From Micromonospora sp. MH99 (lineage in GTDB: Bacteria > Actinomycetota > Actinomycetes > Mycobacteriales > Micromonosporaceae), in assembly GCF_021442385.1 (NCBI RefSeq), contig NZ_MUZA01000001.1, forward strand, positions 124,001-188,000: a stretch of DNA of 64,000 nucleotides, written 5' to 3'. Positions 1-9,275 of this stretch are shown here, one piece after another. Position 1 is the first letter of the stretch. Each line of letters begins with the position of its first letter. The position numbers were made by a program, and so were the translations under genes. Below the pieces are notes generated by a model. It did not search any database. It saw only the letters and a list, made by a program, of their open reading frames with translations, and was not told where the DNA came from.

Positions 1-10
1 GCATGCCCGG

Positions 11-667
11 TCAACGGGTTGGCTCATCGGCCGGCTGCACGAGGAACGACCTGATGTGTTCCAGCGCCATGTCCAGGGCGACTTCCATCGGTGCGACGTC
101 GTGCGCGGCGTTCGCCAGCAGGTAGCCGCCCTGCAGAGCGGCCATCAACCCCGTGGCCAACTTCTCCGGGTCGGCGTCCCGGCGGAGCAGACCGTTGTCC
201 CGCATCCGGTGCAGACCGTCACTGATCAACTTTTCCCATGCCGCGAACGTCTCCGACAGCGACGACCGCGCCTGCTCATCCTGATCGGACAGCTCGAGGG
301 CCATCGACCCGAGGCCGCACCCGTACTTGCCGTTGTTCAGCGAGTTGGCCTGGACCAGCGCGTTGCGCCAACGGACCAGCCCGGAGAACGATCTCAGTCG
401 TTCGAGCCCGGCGCGTTCACGCTGGAGCACGAGCGCGCCTCGATAGGTGACCAGGGCGCGCACGAGTTCCTGCTTGTCGGCGAAGTGGTGGTAGAGCTGG
501 GACTTGCTCGTCTGGCTCGCCTCGCGGATGTCGTCAAGGGTCGTCGCGTTCACGCCGCGTACGAGCATCAGCCGGTTCGCCGCATCGAGGATCCGCTCGC
601 GGGTCGCGATGCCCCGCTGACTGATCCTCCGCCCGTTTCTCGGCGCGGCAACCTGCTCGTCGCTCAT
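11..667 (-). CDS. TetR/AcrR family transcriptional regulator
   Basis: A 218-residue DNA-binding repressor. The N-terminal helix-turn-helix lies at about residues 20-66 (TRERILDAANRLMLVRG, then TSKSQLYHHFADKQELVRAL), which is the TetR signature including the Y-H-F-x-x-K turn. The rest is an all-helical ligand and dimerisation domain with no motif that names a ligand. It is followed upstream on the same strand by msrA, which would put it in a redox-stress neighbourhood, but no operator was identified between 668 and 824. The start is an ATG at 665-667. Family assignment is firm; the target is unknown. Confidence 0.9.
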   Translation of the reverse strand: MSDEQVAAPRNGRRISQRGIATRERILDAANRLMLVRGVNATTLDDIREASQTSKSQLYHHFADKQELVRALVTYRGALVLQRERAGLERLRSFSGLVRWRNALVQANSLNNGKYGCGLGSMALELSDQDEQARSSLSETFAAWEKLISDGLHRMRDNGLLRRDADPEKLATGLMAALQGGYLLANAAHDVAPMEVALDMALEHIRSFLVQPADEPTR

Positions 668-824
668 CTGTCAAGTGTATCCAGCGCACCGGATGATCCA
701 GCGAGAATGGGACCTCGCAGTCCATCCGGTGCCCTGTCCTATGTGCGAATGCCGAAGAGCCGACGGACTTGTTGCTGGACCATGTGGTCCGGTTCCTCAG
801 ACGCCGCTGCCGGCGCCGGAGGGG

Positions 825-1331
825 TCAGGCCGTCGCCCGCTTCGGAAGCTTCCACCCGGGGCGGGGGAAGTGGCAGGTGTACCCGTCGGGGTAGCTCTGC
901 AGGTAGTTCTGGTGCTCAGGCTCGGCCTCCCAGAAGTCGCCTGCCGCGGTGACCTCGGTGACGACCTTGCCGGGCCACAGGCCCGAGGCGTCGACGTCGG
1001 CGATCGTGTCCTCGGCGACCCGCTTCTGCTCGTCGCTGGTGTAGAAGATCGCCGAGCGGTAGCTGAGGCCGATGTCGTTGCCCTGGCGGTTCTTCGTCGA
1101 AGGGTCGTGGATCTGGAAGAAGAACTCGAGCAGCTCGCGGAAGTCGGTCCGGTCGGTGTCGTAGACGACCTCGATGGACTCCGCGTGGGTGCCGTGGTTG
1201 CGGTAGGTGGCGTTCGGGACGTCGCCGCCGCTGTAGCCGACGCGCGTGGACACGACGCCGGGCTGGCGGCGGAACAACTCCTCCATGCCCCAGAAGCAGC
1301 CGCCGGCGAGGATCGCCTTTTCGGTGTTCAT
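825..1331 (-). CDS. msrA: Peptide-methionine (S)-S-oxide reductase MsrA
   Basis: Reduces methionine-S-sulfoxide in proteins and free methionine, a cytoplasmic oxidative-damage repair enzyme. The catalytic motif GGCFWG is at residues 10-15 (Cys12). The substrate-binding signature G-Y-S-G-G and N-x-x-Y-x-x-H-x-E-x-x-x-V-x-Y-D follow in the usual order, and Q-x-Y-L-x-x-Y-P-x-G-Y is near the C-terminus. I use the ATG at 1329-1331 (168 residues) because GGGAG sits 7-8 bases upstream; a longer reading adds 14 residues of non-conserved sequence. The divergent neighbour is a quinone-oxidoreductase-type gene, and the palindrome GGACTGTATAGTCC at 1464-1477 lies between them. Confidence 0.95.
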   Translation of the reverse strand: MNTEKAILAGGCFWGMEELFRRQPGVVSTRVGYSGGDVPNATYRNHGTHAESIEVVYDTDRTDFRELLEFFFQIHDPSTKNRQGNDIGLSYRSAIFYTSDEQKRVAEDTIADVDASGLWPGKVVTEVTAAGDFWEAEPEHQNYLQSYPDGYTCHFPRPGWKLPKRATA

Positions 1332-1463
1332 GTCATCTCCCTGCCTGTCGTCGTGCCGGTGTCTCTTGTGCAAAGCGCAGTGCGAGCCAGGTGGAGCGCA
1401 CCTCGACCCGCACGTACAGACGCTTTGCGGGGCGGTGGTATTCCCGCGGCCTTCGCCTTTCTT

Positions 1464-1477
1464 GGACTGTATAGTCC
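1464..1477. promoter_or_regulatory. Palindromic operator candidate upstream of msrA
   Basis: GGACT-GTAT-AGTCC is a perfect 5-bp inverted repeat with a 4-base spacer. Read on the minus strand it contains TATACA (1468-1473), a good -10 box for msrA, so a protein bound here would block that promoter. The 428-base stretch 1332-1759 otherwise holds the promoter at 1578-1606 and no gene I can support. Confidence 0.4.
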
Positions 1478-1577
1478 GGAGGCTGCATCGACAAATTGCC
1501 CGGATATTGCCTCAAACAAGCTGTTGAACTGGTGACTCTTGCAGAAGCGCGAGCGGTCTTTGCAACCGCAACTGGAC

Positions 1578-1606
1578 TTGACGGACCAGTTTGAGGTGGC
1601 TAGGTT
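1578..1606 (+). promoter_or_regulatory. Promoter and overlapping inverted repeat upstream of the oxidoreductase gene
   Basis: TTGACG at 1578-1583, a 17-base spacer and TAGGTT at 1601-1606 fit the housekeeping sigma consensus. The inverted repeat AACTGG-N10-CCAGTT (1570-1575 and 1586-1591) straddles the -35 box, and a further AACTGGT half-site is at 1527-1533. The placement suggests repression. Predicted transcription would give a leader of about 145 bases before the ATG at 1760. Confidence 0.45.
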
Positions 1607-1759
1607 CGGGGTCCCGCCGCTCCCGGCGCCATCCCCGCGCCCAACCGCTACCGATCAGCCGTGGGTGTACGGCGCCGGGGCTTGACGCCGCCAACGCTGG
1701 GAAACGGACATGCGCTCCTCGTGCAGCGCAGACGAGGGCTGGATACAGGGAGGTATCTG

Positions 1760-2677
1760 ATGAAGGCGATTGTGGTGACGGACGAGACTGCGGGAACAGC
1801 CGGAATGACGCTGGTGGACCGGCCTGAACCGGAACCGGCCCTCAACGACGTCGTCGTCCGGGTCCACGCGTCGGGGTTCGTCCCGACCGAGATGGCGTGG
1901 CCCTCAACCTGGACCGATCGCCTCGGACGTGACCGGACGCCGTCGATTCCCGGGCACGAGCTGGCCGGAGTGGTCACCGCTCTCGGGTACGGCACGACGG
2001 GCCTGTCGGTGGGACAGCGGGTGTTCGGCCTCACGGACTGGACCCGGGACGGCACCCTGGCGGAGTACGTGGCCGTCGAGGCGCGCAACCTCGCGCCGCT
2101 GCCCGGCGACGTCGACTTCACTGTGGGCGCGAGCCTGCCGATCTCCGGCCTGACCGCCTGGCAGGGACTGTTCGAGCACGGCCGCCTTCAGACGGGGCAG
2201 AGCGTCCTCGTGCACGGCGCGGCCGGCGCGGTCGGTTCGATGGTGACGCAGCTCGCACGTGAGTTCGGCGCCTACGTCATCGGCACGGGGCGCGCTGCCG
2301 ACCGGAAAAAGGCGCTCGACTTCGGCGCGCAGGAGTTCGTCGACCTCGAGAACGACGTCCTCGAAGCCGTCGGTGGACTCGATCTGGTCATCGACGTCAT
2401 CGGCGGCGACATCGGGAAGCGGTCGGCGGGCCTGATTCGGGCCGGGGGAGTCCTGGTCTCGGTCGTCGGGCCGCCCGAGGTGCGGCCCGCGGAGGGCCTG
2501 GCGATCGACTTCGTCGTGACGCCTGACCGCGCCCAACTGGGGGAGATCGTCCGGCGGGTACGGGACGGGCGGCTGCGGACGAACATCGGCACCGTCGCGG
2601 ACCTCGACGACGCCGTCGCCGCTCTCAATCCGACCGAGCGGATCACCGGCAAGACGATCATCCGCGTTCGCTCGTAA
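1760..2677 (+). CDS. NADP-dependent quinone oxidoreductase-type zinc-independent alcohol dehydrogenase (MDR superfamily)
   Basis: A 305-residue medium-chain dehydrogenase/reductase of the quinone oxidoreductase branch. The GroES-like N-terminal domain contains PSIPGHELAGVV, and the Rossmann domain contains VLVHGAAGAVGSMVTQLA, the A-A-G-G-V-G type dinucleotide loop. The Cys/His zinc ligands of classical alcohol dehydrogenases are absent, which fits NADPH:quinone reductase. I start at ATG 1760 because AGGGAGG lies 7 bases upstream; earlier in-frame codons give a non-conserved extension. It is divergent from msrA and may share redox control. A strong terminator follows at 2699-2726. The physiological substrate is unknown. 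Confidence 0.88.
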   Translation: MKAIVVTDETAGTAGMTLVDRPEPEPALNDVVVRVHASGFVPTEMAWPSTWTDRLGRDRTPSIPGHELAGVVTALGYGTTGLSVGQRVFGLTDWTRDGTLAEYVAVEARNLAPLPGDVDFTVGASLPISGLTAWQGLFEHGRLQTGQSVLVHGAAGAVGSMVTQLAREFGAYVIGTGRAADRKKALDFGAQEFVDLENDVLEAVGGLDLVIDVIGGDIGKRSAGLIRAGGVLVSVVGPPEVRPAEGLAIDFVVTPDRAQLGEIVRRVRDGRLRTNIGTVADLDDAVAALNPTERITGKTIIRVRS

Positions 2678-2698
2678 CGGGTTCAAAGGACAGCGGGC

Positions 2699-2726
2699 GA
2701 CGGCACCGCAGGCCCGCGGTGCCGTC
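2699..2726 (+). terminator. Intrinsic terminator-like hairpin after the oxidoreductase gene
   Basis: GACGGCACCGC / GCGGTGCCGTC form a perfect 11-bp stem around a 6-base loop, 21 bases after the stop codon. There is no U-tract, as is common in actinobacteria. Confidence 0.7.
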
Positions 2727-2763
2727 GACGCACTCCACCACGTCCGGCAACCGTGGGTGGTGA

Positions 2764-2809
2764 TGGTCAGAGCCTCCCCGGCGATCGTTCTCCGAGGAGG
2801 CCCTGACCA
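2764..2809 (-). terminator. Terminator-like hairpin after the subtilase gene
   Basis: TGGTCAGAGCCTCC (2764-2777) pairs with GGAGGCCCTGACCA (2796-2809) with one mismatch. It lies just beyond the stop codon of the minus-strand subtilase gene and separates it from the convergent oxidoreductase gene. Confidence 0.6.
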
Positions 2810-2832
2810 CTCTGCCGACCTGGTCGGTCAGC

Positions 2833-5800
2833 TCAGAGGCGCGGGTCCTCCTGCACCTTCAGCGCATTGAGGATCGGATCGCTCTCGCCCTTCTCGCGGG
2901 TGAGCTGGATCCTCAGATCGCCACCGGTGTGCGTGACGGTGACCATGTTGATGTCCGCGGTCAGCGCACCCACCTTCGCCTGAACGTCGTGGTCGTAGAG
3001 CACGACCTTGCCGTCGATGAGGACATCGAAGGCGCGCTTGCCGGCCTTGACCTTTTCGATCTCCGCGAAGTCGAGAGCGATCCGGTACGTGCCGGCGGGA
3101 GCGTTCTTGAAGACGTAGCTGAACGCCTCGCCGGTCCGCTGGGTGCGGAACAGCGCGTCGTCCTCGGTGCCGGCGATGTCGGCCTTGGTGGCCCGCGTCC
3201 TGCCGCCGACGTAGCCCCACTGTCGCGAGCCGAGCTCCTGGTCGGGGGACCAGACGAAGCCGTCGGTGCCGACGAACCCGGTTCCGCCGACGTCGACGCC
3301 CTTGTCGTAGGCGGAGGTCGCCAGGCGTACCGGCGTGAGCTGGGCCTCGCCCTTGCCGGCGTTGGACGCCACGAGCACGTCCCCGACGAGCACGCCCGGC
3401 TGGACGCCTGCGTTGTCGGCCGTCGCGGTGACCGTGGTGGACTCGCCGACCGCGAGCGTGACCGTGCCGGTCGCGGCCGCGCCCGTGAGGGTCAGCCACG
3501 GAAGGTCGGCCGCCTCGTGGCCGCCGTCGCCGGTGCGCTTCTGCTCGCTGATCCGCACCTCGAGCGGGGCGGAGCCGGTGTTGGTCACGGTCACGTCGGC
3601 CGTCGCCTTCTGGTTCCGGTCGAGGAGCCAGTCGAGCTTGCCCGCGCTGACGGTGGCGATGCCCGTGGTCAACGCCGTGTCGACCACCTCGGCCTGATCC
3701 TTCTTGGCGATGGTCACCCGGTGGCTGGCGGTGACGTAGTTCGGGGCCGACACCTCCACGGTGTTCTCGCCGACCAGCGCCTGGGCCTTCCACCGACCCT
3801 TGGCGTCGGCGGTGATGACCCGCTCACCGTTCGGCCCCTTGAGCGTGACGATGGCGCCCTCGATCGGCTTGCCGTCGTTCCGGTCGGTGACCGTGCCCTC
3901 GATCGTGCCCGCCGCCGGGAGCGTGTACTCCAGCCCCAGGCCGGCCTTCAGGACGGGCTGGTTGAAGGAGTACTGACCCGCGGGGTTGCGCGTCAGGCTC
4001 TCCACGCCGACGGTCGCCGACGACCCCCGGGTGAGGGGGTTGTCGCCGCCGACGCCGTCGCCGTACCCGATCTGGATCCGTCCGTCCGCGATCAGGGTGA
4101 CCGAGAAGCTCACGCGGGCCGTCTGGTCGTCGTAGAAGGCGACGTTGCGCCATTCGATGACCTCCGCCGCCAGGCCGTCCACCTCGGTCCGGCCGAAGTA
4201 GATGCCTGCCTCGTCGTCGACGACGAGGTCGTCCCAGAGCGGATGGATCGCGTCGATCGGACCGGACGACGGCAGCGCCGTGTTGTTCCCCAGCGTGCTG
4301 GCGCGGTCGAAGGCCAGCGTGCCGTTCGTCGTCACGCACACGCCGTCCCAGGCCGTGTCGTAGAACGGGAACAGGAAGCTGGAGTCGAACCACAGCACGC
4401 CGCACACGTCGTCGCCGTGCCACCCGGACTCCTGGGTGCCCTGGCGGTAGAGCCCGTCGGTCACCTTCATCGCGTACGAGCGACCGGCGGGGGCCACCGG
4501 CACCGGGCCCGGCTCCGGCTGCTCGGGCTGGGGATCCGGCTCCACCGCGTCGGCGCGCGGATCGAGCGTCACCCGCAGCGCGGCGATGGTCGGGGCCTTC
4601 AGGCCCTTCGAGCCCCGCAGCTCCACGGTCAGCGGACCGCCCTCGTGCTGCACGACTGCCGAGCGCCAGTCGGCGGTGTTCGACCCCACGGCCGCTGCCG
4701 GGTCGTACGCGTACTCCGTGAGCGCTCCGTCCACGACGACGTCGAACACCCGCTTGCCCCGGGCCACGTTCTCGATCTCGGCGAAGCCGAAGTCGATCGC
4801 GTAGGTGCCCTTGGGCGCGTCCGGGAAGCGGTAGAACAGCTGCTTGTCCGAGGTGGTGCGCTGCGACTGGAACAGGGCGTCGTCAGTCGTACCGGAGATC
4901 GGGGCCTTCGTGGAGGCGGCCTTCGTCTTCCCCTCGTAGCCCCACGACGTCCTGCCGGCGGTCTGGTCGGCGGACCAGGTGAAGCCGGAGCCGTCGGTGA
5001 GCTTGGAGCCGCCGGCGTTGACGCCGACCTGGTACTTCGTGGTCGTGAGCGTCACCGGAACATACGTTTTGGACTGGCGTCCGGAGTCGGACCGCACCAC
5101 GATGTTCGCGCCGAGGACGCCGGGCTTCGCGCCCTTCGACGAGATCGAGACCTTGACGGTCGTCGACTGGCCGGGGGCGAGGGTGCCGCCGGTCGAGGAG
5201 AGCGACAGCCACGGCAGGTCGGTGATCAGGTCATCCTCGACGTCGACAAGCACCACGTCGTCGGCGACCTGGTCCGCCGCCCACAGCGCACCTGTCGAGT
5301 CGGTCTCCAGGCCGCCGCCCTGGCCCGCCTTCTGGCCCGGGAACCACCACGCGTTGACCAGCGAGCAGTCGTCGGGGTCGACCTGGAGCAGGCGGGTGGG
5401 CCGGTTCGACGTGAGGTCGGTGTACCAGATGGTGTCGGACGCCTGGTTGTACGCCAGGCCCATCACCTCGGGCAGCGGCGGGGCGCAGAAGGACAGCAGC
5501 GCGCCCGGGTTGTCGTGCGACGTGCCGGCGACGGTGCCGATCATGCCGTTCGCCCGGCCGCCGACGTAGAACACGTCCCGGGTCGGGTTGTAGGCGAGGC
5601 CGGTCAGCTGCAGCGTCGACCAGTCACCCTTGATCTGGCGCGTCTCCTTTCCGGTCCCGGTGTTGAAGCAGTGGATGTAGCTGGCCGGGCTGTCCTCCAT
5701 CTGGCACATGTCACCGGTCTCGGAGTCGAGCGCCATGTCGAACGCCCGGTACGCGGGGTTCCACGACGCGTCGAAGACCTTGCCGGTCCGCTTGCCCGTC

Positions 5801-8800
5801 ACCGTGTAGGCGGTGTTGGTCCGTGCGATGTAGTCGTGGACCCAGACGTCGCCGTCGTACCCGATCCCCGAGGGCTCCTTCTCCGCGATGGTGCCCGGGA
5901 TGGCGATCCGGGTGATGACGTCTCCGCCGGAGGTCGCGCCGACCTTGGCAGCGGCCTGTGCCTCCGCGGCGCTCGCCGTCGCGGCCTTGCCGTCGACGTT
6001 CGACGGCTTCATGCCGCTCGCGCCGGCCTTCCAGGCGGCGAGGTCGATCGTGCTGGCCGCGCCCTTTCCGGCGCGCGCGGTGGCGCCGACGGCGTCGAGG
6101 TCGGGGTGGCGTGCGGCCTCGCCCAGGTCGTACGTGAGTGGGGCCGAGCCGTTGTTGGTAAGCGTCAGCGAGCCGGCGCCGTTCTGGTCGGTACCCAACA
6201 GCGCCTCGAGGCCGTCGGCCTTGAGGCCGGCGACACCAGTGGTCAGACGTGCGTCGATCGACGCCTTCGCGTAGAGCTTGTCCAGCGAGAAGGGGTACGT
6301 CCCGGTCGTGTAGTTCGGCGCCTCGACGGTCATGGTGTAGTCGTCGACCGGGAGTTGGCGGTGCACGATGCCCGTCCCGTTGGTCGTGACGGCCTCGACG
6401 AGCCCCTTCTTGGTGCTGAAGGAGACCTTGGCTCCGGCCACCGGGAGCCCGTCGTTCTTGTCCACGACTGTCGCGTCGAGGTACCCGAAGTCAGGCAGGT
6501 CGTAGGTGACGACCATTCCGTCGCGCAGCACGGGGGAGCTGTCGGAGAACCGGATGCCGTCGACGCCGGCCCAGCCCTGGATGCCCGTGGTGGCGTGGGC
6601 GCCGGCGGTCACCGGGTCGGCGGTCCCGATGCCGTCGCCGTAACCGAAGATGACGGTGCCGGAGCGGGTGAGCGTGGCCGAGTAGCTGACCGGCTCCGTG
6701 TACTCCGACCGGTCCGGATAGGCCCAGAGCCTGGCCTTGCGGAATTCGACGACGAACGCGTCCTCGCCGTTGACCTTGGTGGCCGCCGTGAAGACTCCTC
6801 CGCCGGGGGCGAACTCGACGGGAGTCTGGACGTACAGCGGGAAGACGCCGGCACCGCCACTGCCGGGTCCGGTGCTGGTGTCCGGGGAGATCACGCCGCG
6901 CAGGCTGATCCCGAGGCTGTCGTGGCTGCCGTTGTAGAGCGCGATCGGGAACGGCAGCTGCACCGTCGCCCACACGCCGCTGGTGAATGCCACCGGGTCG
7001 GTGCCGCGCAGGTATTCGCCGTCGGAGACGGCGCAGCTGTAGCCGCCCTTGTCGACGACCAGCCCCACGGGGATCTCGCGCGACTCGTTCTGCGCCCCGA
7101 CGGTCAGCGGGACGGTGGTGGGCGAGAAACAGGCGTTGGGCTTGACGTTCAGCGAGTACGTGCCCTCGGGCACGGCGCTGATCGTGAACGCGCCGTTGGC
7201 GTCGGTGCGTACCGGCTTCAGCGGCGTGTCCGTGACGGAGACGTCCGCGTTCGGCACGGGTCGCTTCTTGTCGTCGACGACCTTCCCGCTGATGTCGTGC
7301 CTCGCGGCGGCCGTGAGCGGCAGCGTGACCGACGTGTCCTGGCCGAGGGAGATCGCGACCTGGGCGGTCGCCGTCAGGTAGCCGAAGACCTTGGTGCTGA
7401 GCCGATAGTCGCCGACCGGGAGGTTCGTCGTGAACCGGCCGTCCTTGTCGGTTCCGATCGACCGGCTGAACGGCCCGCTGATCGTCACGTCGGCAGCGGG
7501 AACCGGGGCGCCGTTGGCGGTGACGACACCGGTGAGGGTGCCGCCCTTGCGGGGCGCGAGTTCGAGCAGGCGGACGAGGTCGAGGCGGCCTTCGCCGTAC
7601 TTGTTGTTGATCTCGGCGGTGCCGCCGCACTCGGTGTCGTCGACGTCGACAGCCGACTCGCCGAGCAGGCGGCGGGTCTCCTCGACCTGCCCGATGAGGG
7701 TCGGGTCGTAGCTCCACAGCGCCGCGACCGCGCCGGCGACGTGGGGGGCCGCCATCGAGGTGCCGGACATCTCGACGTAGCTGTTGTTCGGGTAGGACGA
7801 ACGGACCGCGTCGCCCGGAGCGGAGATCTCCGGCTTGATCCGCCCACCTTCACCCTCGCCCTTGCGGGAGAACAGCGCGAGCGTCCCGTCCTGGGCGTAC
7901 GCGCCGACCGAGTAGGCACTCTCGGCGGAGCCGGGCGAGGAGACGGTGTCGCAGGCCGCGTACGGCGTGGTGTTGCCCGACGACCAGACGCTGAACATGC
8001 CCGCGGCGCTCCACGCCTCGTCGATCGCCCGGAAGAAGTCGTCGAAGCTGTGCTCGACCGTCTGACCCCACGAGTTGTTGACGACGTGGGGGCGCTTGGA
8101 CGGGTCGGGGTTGTTCCCCTGGACGTCGGTCGGGGCGAGCAGCCACCAGCCGGACCGCAGCAGCGACTCGACGCCACTGTTGTCGCAGCAGCCGTTCGTC
8201 GCGATCCACTGCGCGTCCGGGGCGACACCGACGTGGTTGGTGCCGTCGTCGCCGACCATGGTGCCCATGGTGTGCGTGCCGTGTCCGTTGTCGTCACACG
8301 GCGCTGCAGTGCACGAGCCCCGGGTGGCCATCCAGTTGTAGTTGTGGTCGACGGTGCCGTCGGGCTTCGCGCCGCGGTACTGGTGCGCCAGGGCGGGGTG
8401 GTCGAACTGGACGCCCGAGTCGAGGTTCGACACGGTGATGCCCGCACCGGTGGCGCCCATGGCCCACGCCTCGGGTGCGTGGATGGCGTCCAGCCCCCAC
8501 GACACGGTGCCGGCCTCGCCCGCCTTCGCGGCGGGACGGGCAGCCTGGTCGGTGGGGACCTTCTCGTCCACGGGCTTGACCAGCGCGACCTGCGGCGTCG
8601 CGTGGATCTCGGCGACCTGCACCCGCGCGGCCACGTCGAGGGCGAGCTTCTCGGTGCCCCCCTTGACGAGCACGGCGTTGGCGATCGGGTAGGAGGTGTA
8701 CTTGACGCCCGCCCGGTCGAGTTCGGTGGAGACCGAGGCCAGGGAATCCTTCGCCGCCGTGGTCAGCGCGTCGTAGACGAACTGACCACGAGCGGCCCAG

Positions 8801-9015
8801 TCGGCGATCTTCTTCGCCGGCCCGAGGTCGGCCCGGGTCTCGAACGTGATCCAGAAGTCGGACGCCGGAGACGTACGGAAGCGGTCCTTCAGGCTCGGGG
8901 CGATCTTGTTGGCGGCGGCGCCCGGGTCGGGCTCCGCGGCGGACGCCGGCGGTGCCTGGATCAGGCTCAGGCCGACCACCGCGGCAAGCGTTGCCGCGAG
9001 GGCTTTCAATCTCAT
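2833..9015 (-). CDS. Secreted multimodular S8 family serine peptidase (subtilase), 2060 residues
   Basis: An exported subtilisin-like protease. A Sec signal peptide (about 1-26, ending PASA-A) precedes a propeptide-like region to about 170. The peptidase domain has catalytic Asp199 (NLDSG), His245 (GHGTH), oxyanion Asn348 (SSGN) and Ser420 (SGTSMAAPHVAGA), so it should be active. Carboxypeptidase-regulatory-like (beta-sandwich) repeats lie at about 490-560, 575-645, 840-910 and 1700-1760. Two related domains beginning D-G-x-Y-x-x-G-T lie near 658 and 1512. A beta-propeller-like stretch spans about 1040-1270, and malectin-like domains start near 1327 and 1902. The back half therefore reads as a duplicated module. 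The start is the ATG at 9013-9015 with GGAAGGACC upstream. Substrate is unknown; malectin folds suggest carbohydrate or cell-surface attachment. Confidence 0.92.
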   Translation of the reverse strand: MRLKALAATLAAVVGLSLIQAPPASAAEPDPGAAANKIAPSLKDRFRTSPASDFWITFETRADLGPAKKIADWAARGQFVYDALTTAAKDSLASVSTELDRAGVKYTSYPIANAVLVKGGTEKLALDVAARVQVAEIHATPQVALVKPVDEKVPTDQAARPAAKAGEAGTVSWGLDAIHAPEAWAMGATGAGITVSNLDSGVQFDHPALAHQYRGAKPDGTVDHNYNWMATRGSCTAAPCDDNGHGTHTMGTMVGDDGTNHVGVAPDAQWIATNGCCDNSGVESLLRSGWWLLAPTDVQGNNPDPSKRPHVVNNSWGQTVEHSFDDFFRAIDEAWSAAGMFSVWSSGNTTPYAACDTVSSPGSAESAYSVGAYAQDGTLALFSRKGEGEGGRIKPEISAPGDAVRSSYPNNSYVEMSGTSMAAPHVAGAVAALWSYDPTLIGQVEETRRLLGESAVDVDDTECGGTAEINNKYGEGRLDLVRLLELAPRKGGTLTGVVTANGAPVPAADVTISGPFSRSIGTDKDGRFTTNLPVGDYRLSTKVFGYLTATAQVAISLGQDTSVTLPLTAAARHDISGKVVDDKKRPVPNADVSVTDTPLKPVRTDANGAFTISAVPEGTYSLNVKPNACFSPTTVPLTVGAQNESREIPVGLVVDKGGYSCAVSDGEYLRGTDPVAFTSGVWATVQLPFPIALYNGSHDSLGISLRGVISPDTSTGPGSGGAGVFPLYVQTPVEFAPGGGVFTAATKVNGEDAFVVEFRKARLWAYPDRSEYTEPVSYSATLTRSGTVIFGYGDGIGTADPVTAGAHATTGIQGWAGVDGIRFSDSSPVLRDGMVVTYDLPDFGYLDATVVDKNDGLPVAGAKVSFSTKKGLVEAVTTNGTGIVHRQLPVDDYTMTVEAPNYTTGTYPFSLDKLYAKASIDARLTTGVAGLKADGLEALLGTDQNGAGSLTLTNNGSAPLTYDLGEAARHPDLDAVGATARAGKGAASTIDLAAWKAGASGMKPSNVDGKAATASAAEAQAAAKVGATSGGDVITRIAIPGTIAEKEPSGIGYDGDVWVHDYIARTNTAYTVTGKRTGKVFDASWNPAYRAFDMALDSETGDMCQMEDSPASYIHCFNTGTGKETRQIKGDWSTLQLTGLAYNPTRDVFYVGGRANGMIGTVAGTSHDNPGALLSFCAPPLPEVMGLAYNQASDTIWYTDLTSNRPTRLLQVDPDDCSLVNAWWFPGQKAGQGGGLETDSTGALWAADQVADDVVLVDVEDDLITDLPWLSLSSTGGTLAPGQSTTVKVSISSKGAKPGVLGANIVVRSDSGRQSKTYVPVTLTTTKYQVGVNAGGSKLTDGSGFTWSADQTAGRTSWGYEGKTKAASTKAPISGTTDDALFQSQRTTSDKQLFYRFPDAPKGTYAIDFGFAEIENVARGKRVFDVVVDGALTEYAYDPAAAVGSNTADWRSAVVQHEGGPLTVELRGSKGLKAPTIAALRVTLDPRADAVEPDPQPEQPEPGPVPVAPAGRSYAMKVTDGLYRQGTQESGWHGDDVCGVLWFDSSFLFPFYDTAWDGVCVTTNGTLAFDRASTLGNNTALPSSGPIDAIHPLWDDLVVDDEAGIYFGRTEVDGLAAEVIEWRNVAFYDDQTARVSFSVTLIADGRIQIGYGDGVGGDNPLTRGSSATVGVESLTRNPAGQYSFNQPVLKAGLGLEYTLPAAGTIEGTVTDRNDGKPIEGAIVTLKGPNGERVITADAKGRWKAQALVGENTVEVSAPNYVTASHRVTIAKKDQAEVVDTALTTGIATVSAGKLDWLLDRNQKATADVTVTNTGSAPLEVRISEQKRTGDGGHEAADLPWLTLTGAAATGTVTLAVGESTTVTATADNAGVQPGVLVGDVLVASNAGKGEAQLTPVRLATSAYDKGVDVGGTGFVGTDGFVWSPDQELGSRQWGYVGGRTRATKADIAGTEDDALFRTQRTGEAFSYVFKNAPAGTYRIALDFAEIEKVKAGKRAFDVLIDGKVVLYDHDVQAKVGALTADINMVTVTHTGGDLRIQLTREKGESDPILNALKVQEDPRL

Positions 9016-9065
9016 GGGGGGTCCTTCCGCCTACAGGGGTTGGTAGGGGTCGTGGCTCTCGTGGT

Positions 9066-9120
9066 CGCCGGCGTCGTCGAGGGCGTCGTGGGCGTCGTAG
9101 GCGTCGCGGGCGCCGTCGTG
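9066..9120. repeat. Degenerate GGCGTCGTN short tandem repeat
   Basis: About six imperfect copies of a 9-base unit built on GGCGTCGT lie in the 260-base gap between the subtilase and the LAL regulator gene. It is low-complexity sequence with no clear regulatory role. A reading frame across it gives only Thr/Pro-rich residues. Confidence 0.4.
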
Positions 9121-9275
9121 CGGCTCGCGCGACAGCTCGAGAGGTGAGGGCTGCTCGGTGGCGGCGTCGTCGCGCGCGACAGGTCGCTCAGGCACGCATT
9201 GCCCAAGGGCTATGAATCATGGAGTCATGCTCGGTGGGCCGAGAGGCCGTCGCTATCCAGCGGATACGTCAATTT

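Noticed and set aside
2929..9147. A 2072-codon open frame antisense to the subtilase gene
   Set aside because: Arg/Gly/Val/Asp-rich composition without motifs, produced by codon bias of the opposite strand at high GC. The subtilase on the minus strand has complete catalytic motifs and a signal peptide.
9012..9206. A 64-codon Thr/Pro-rich frame ending in an ATGA overlap with the subtilase start
   Set aside because: It begins at TTG without a ribosome binding site, and its composition comes entirely from the GGCGTCGT repeat, so it is most likely not translated.
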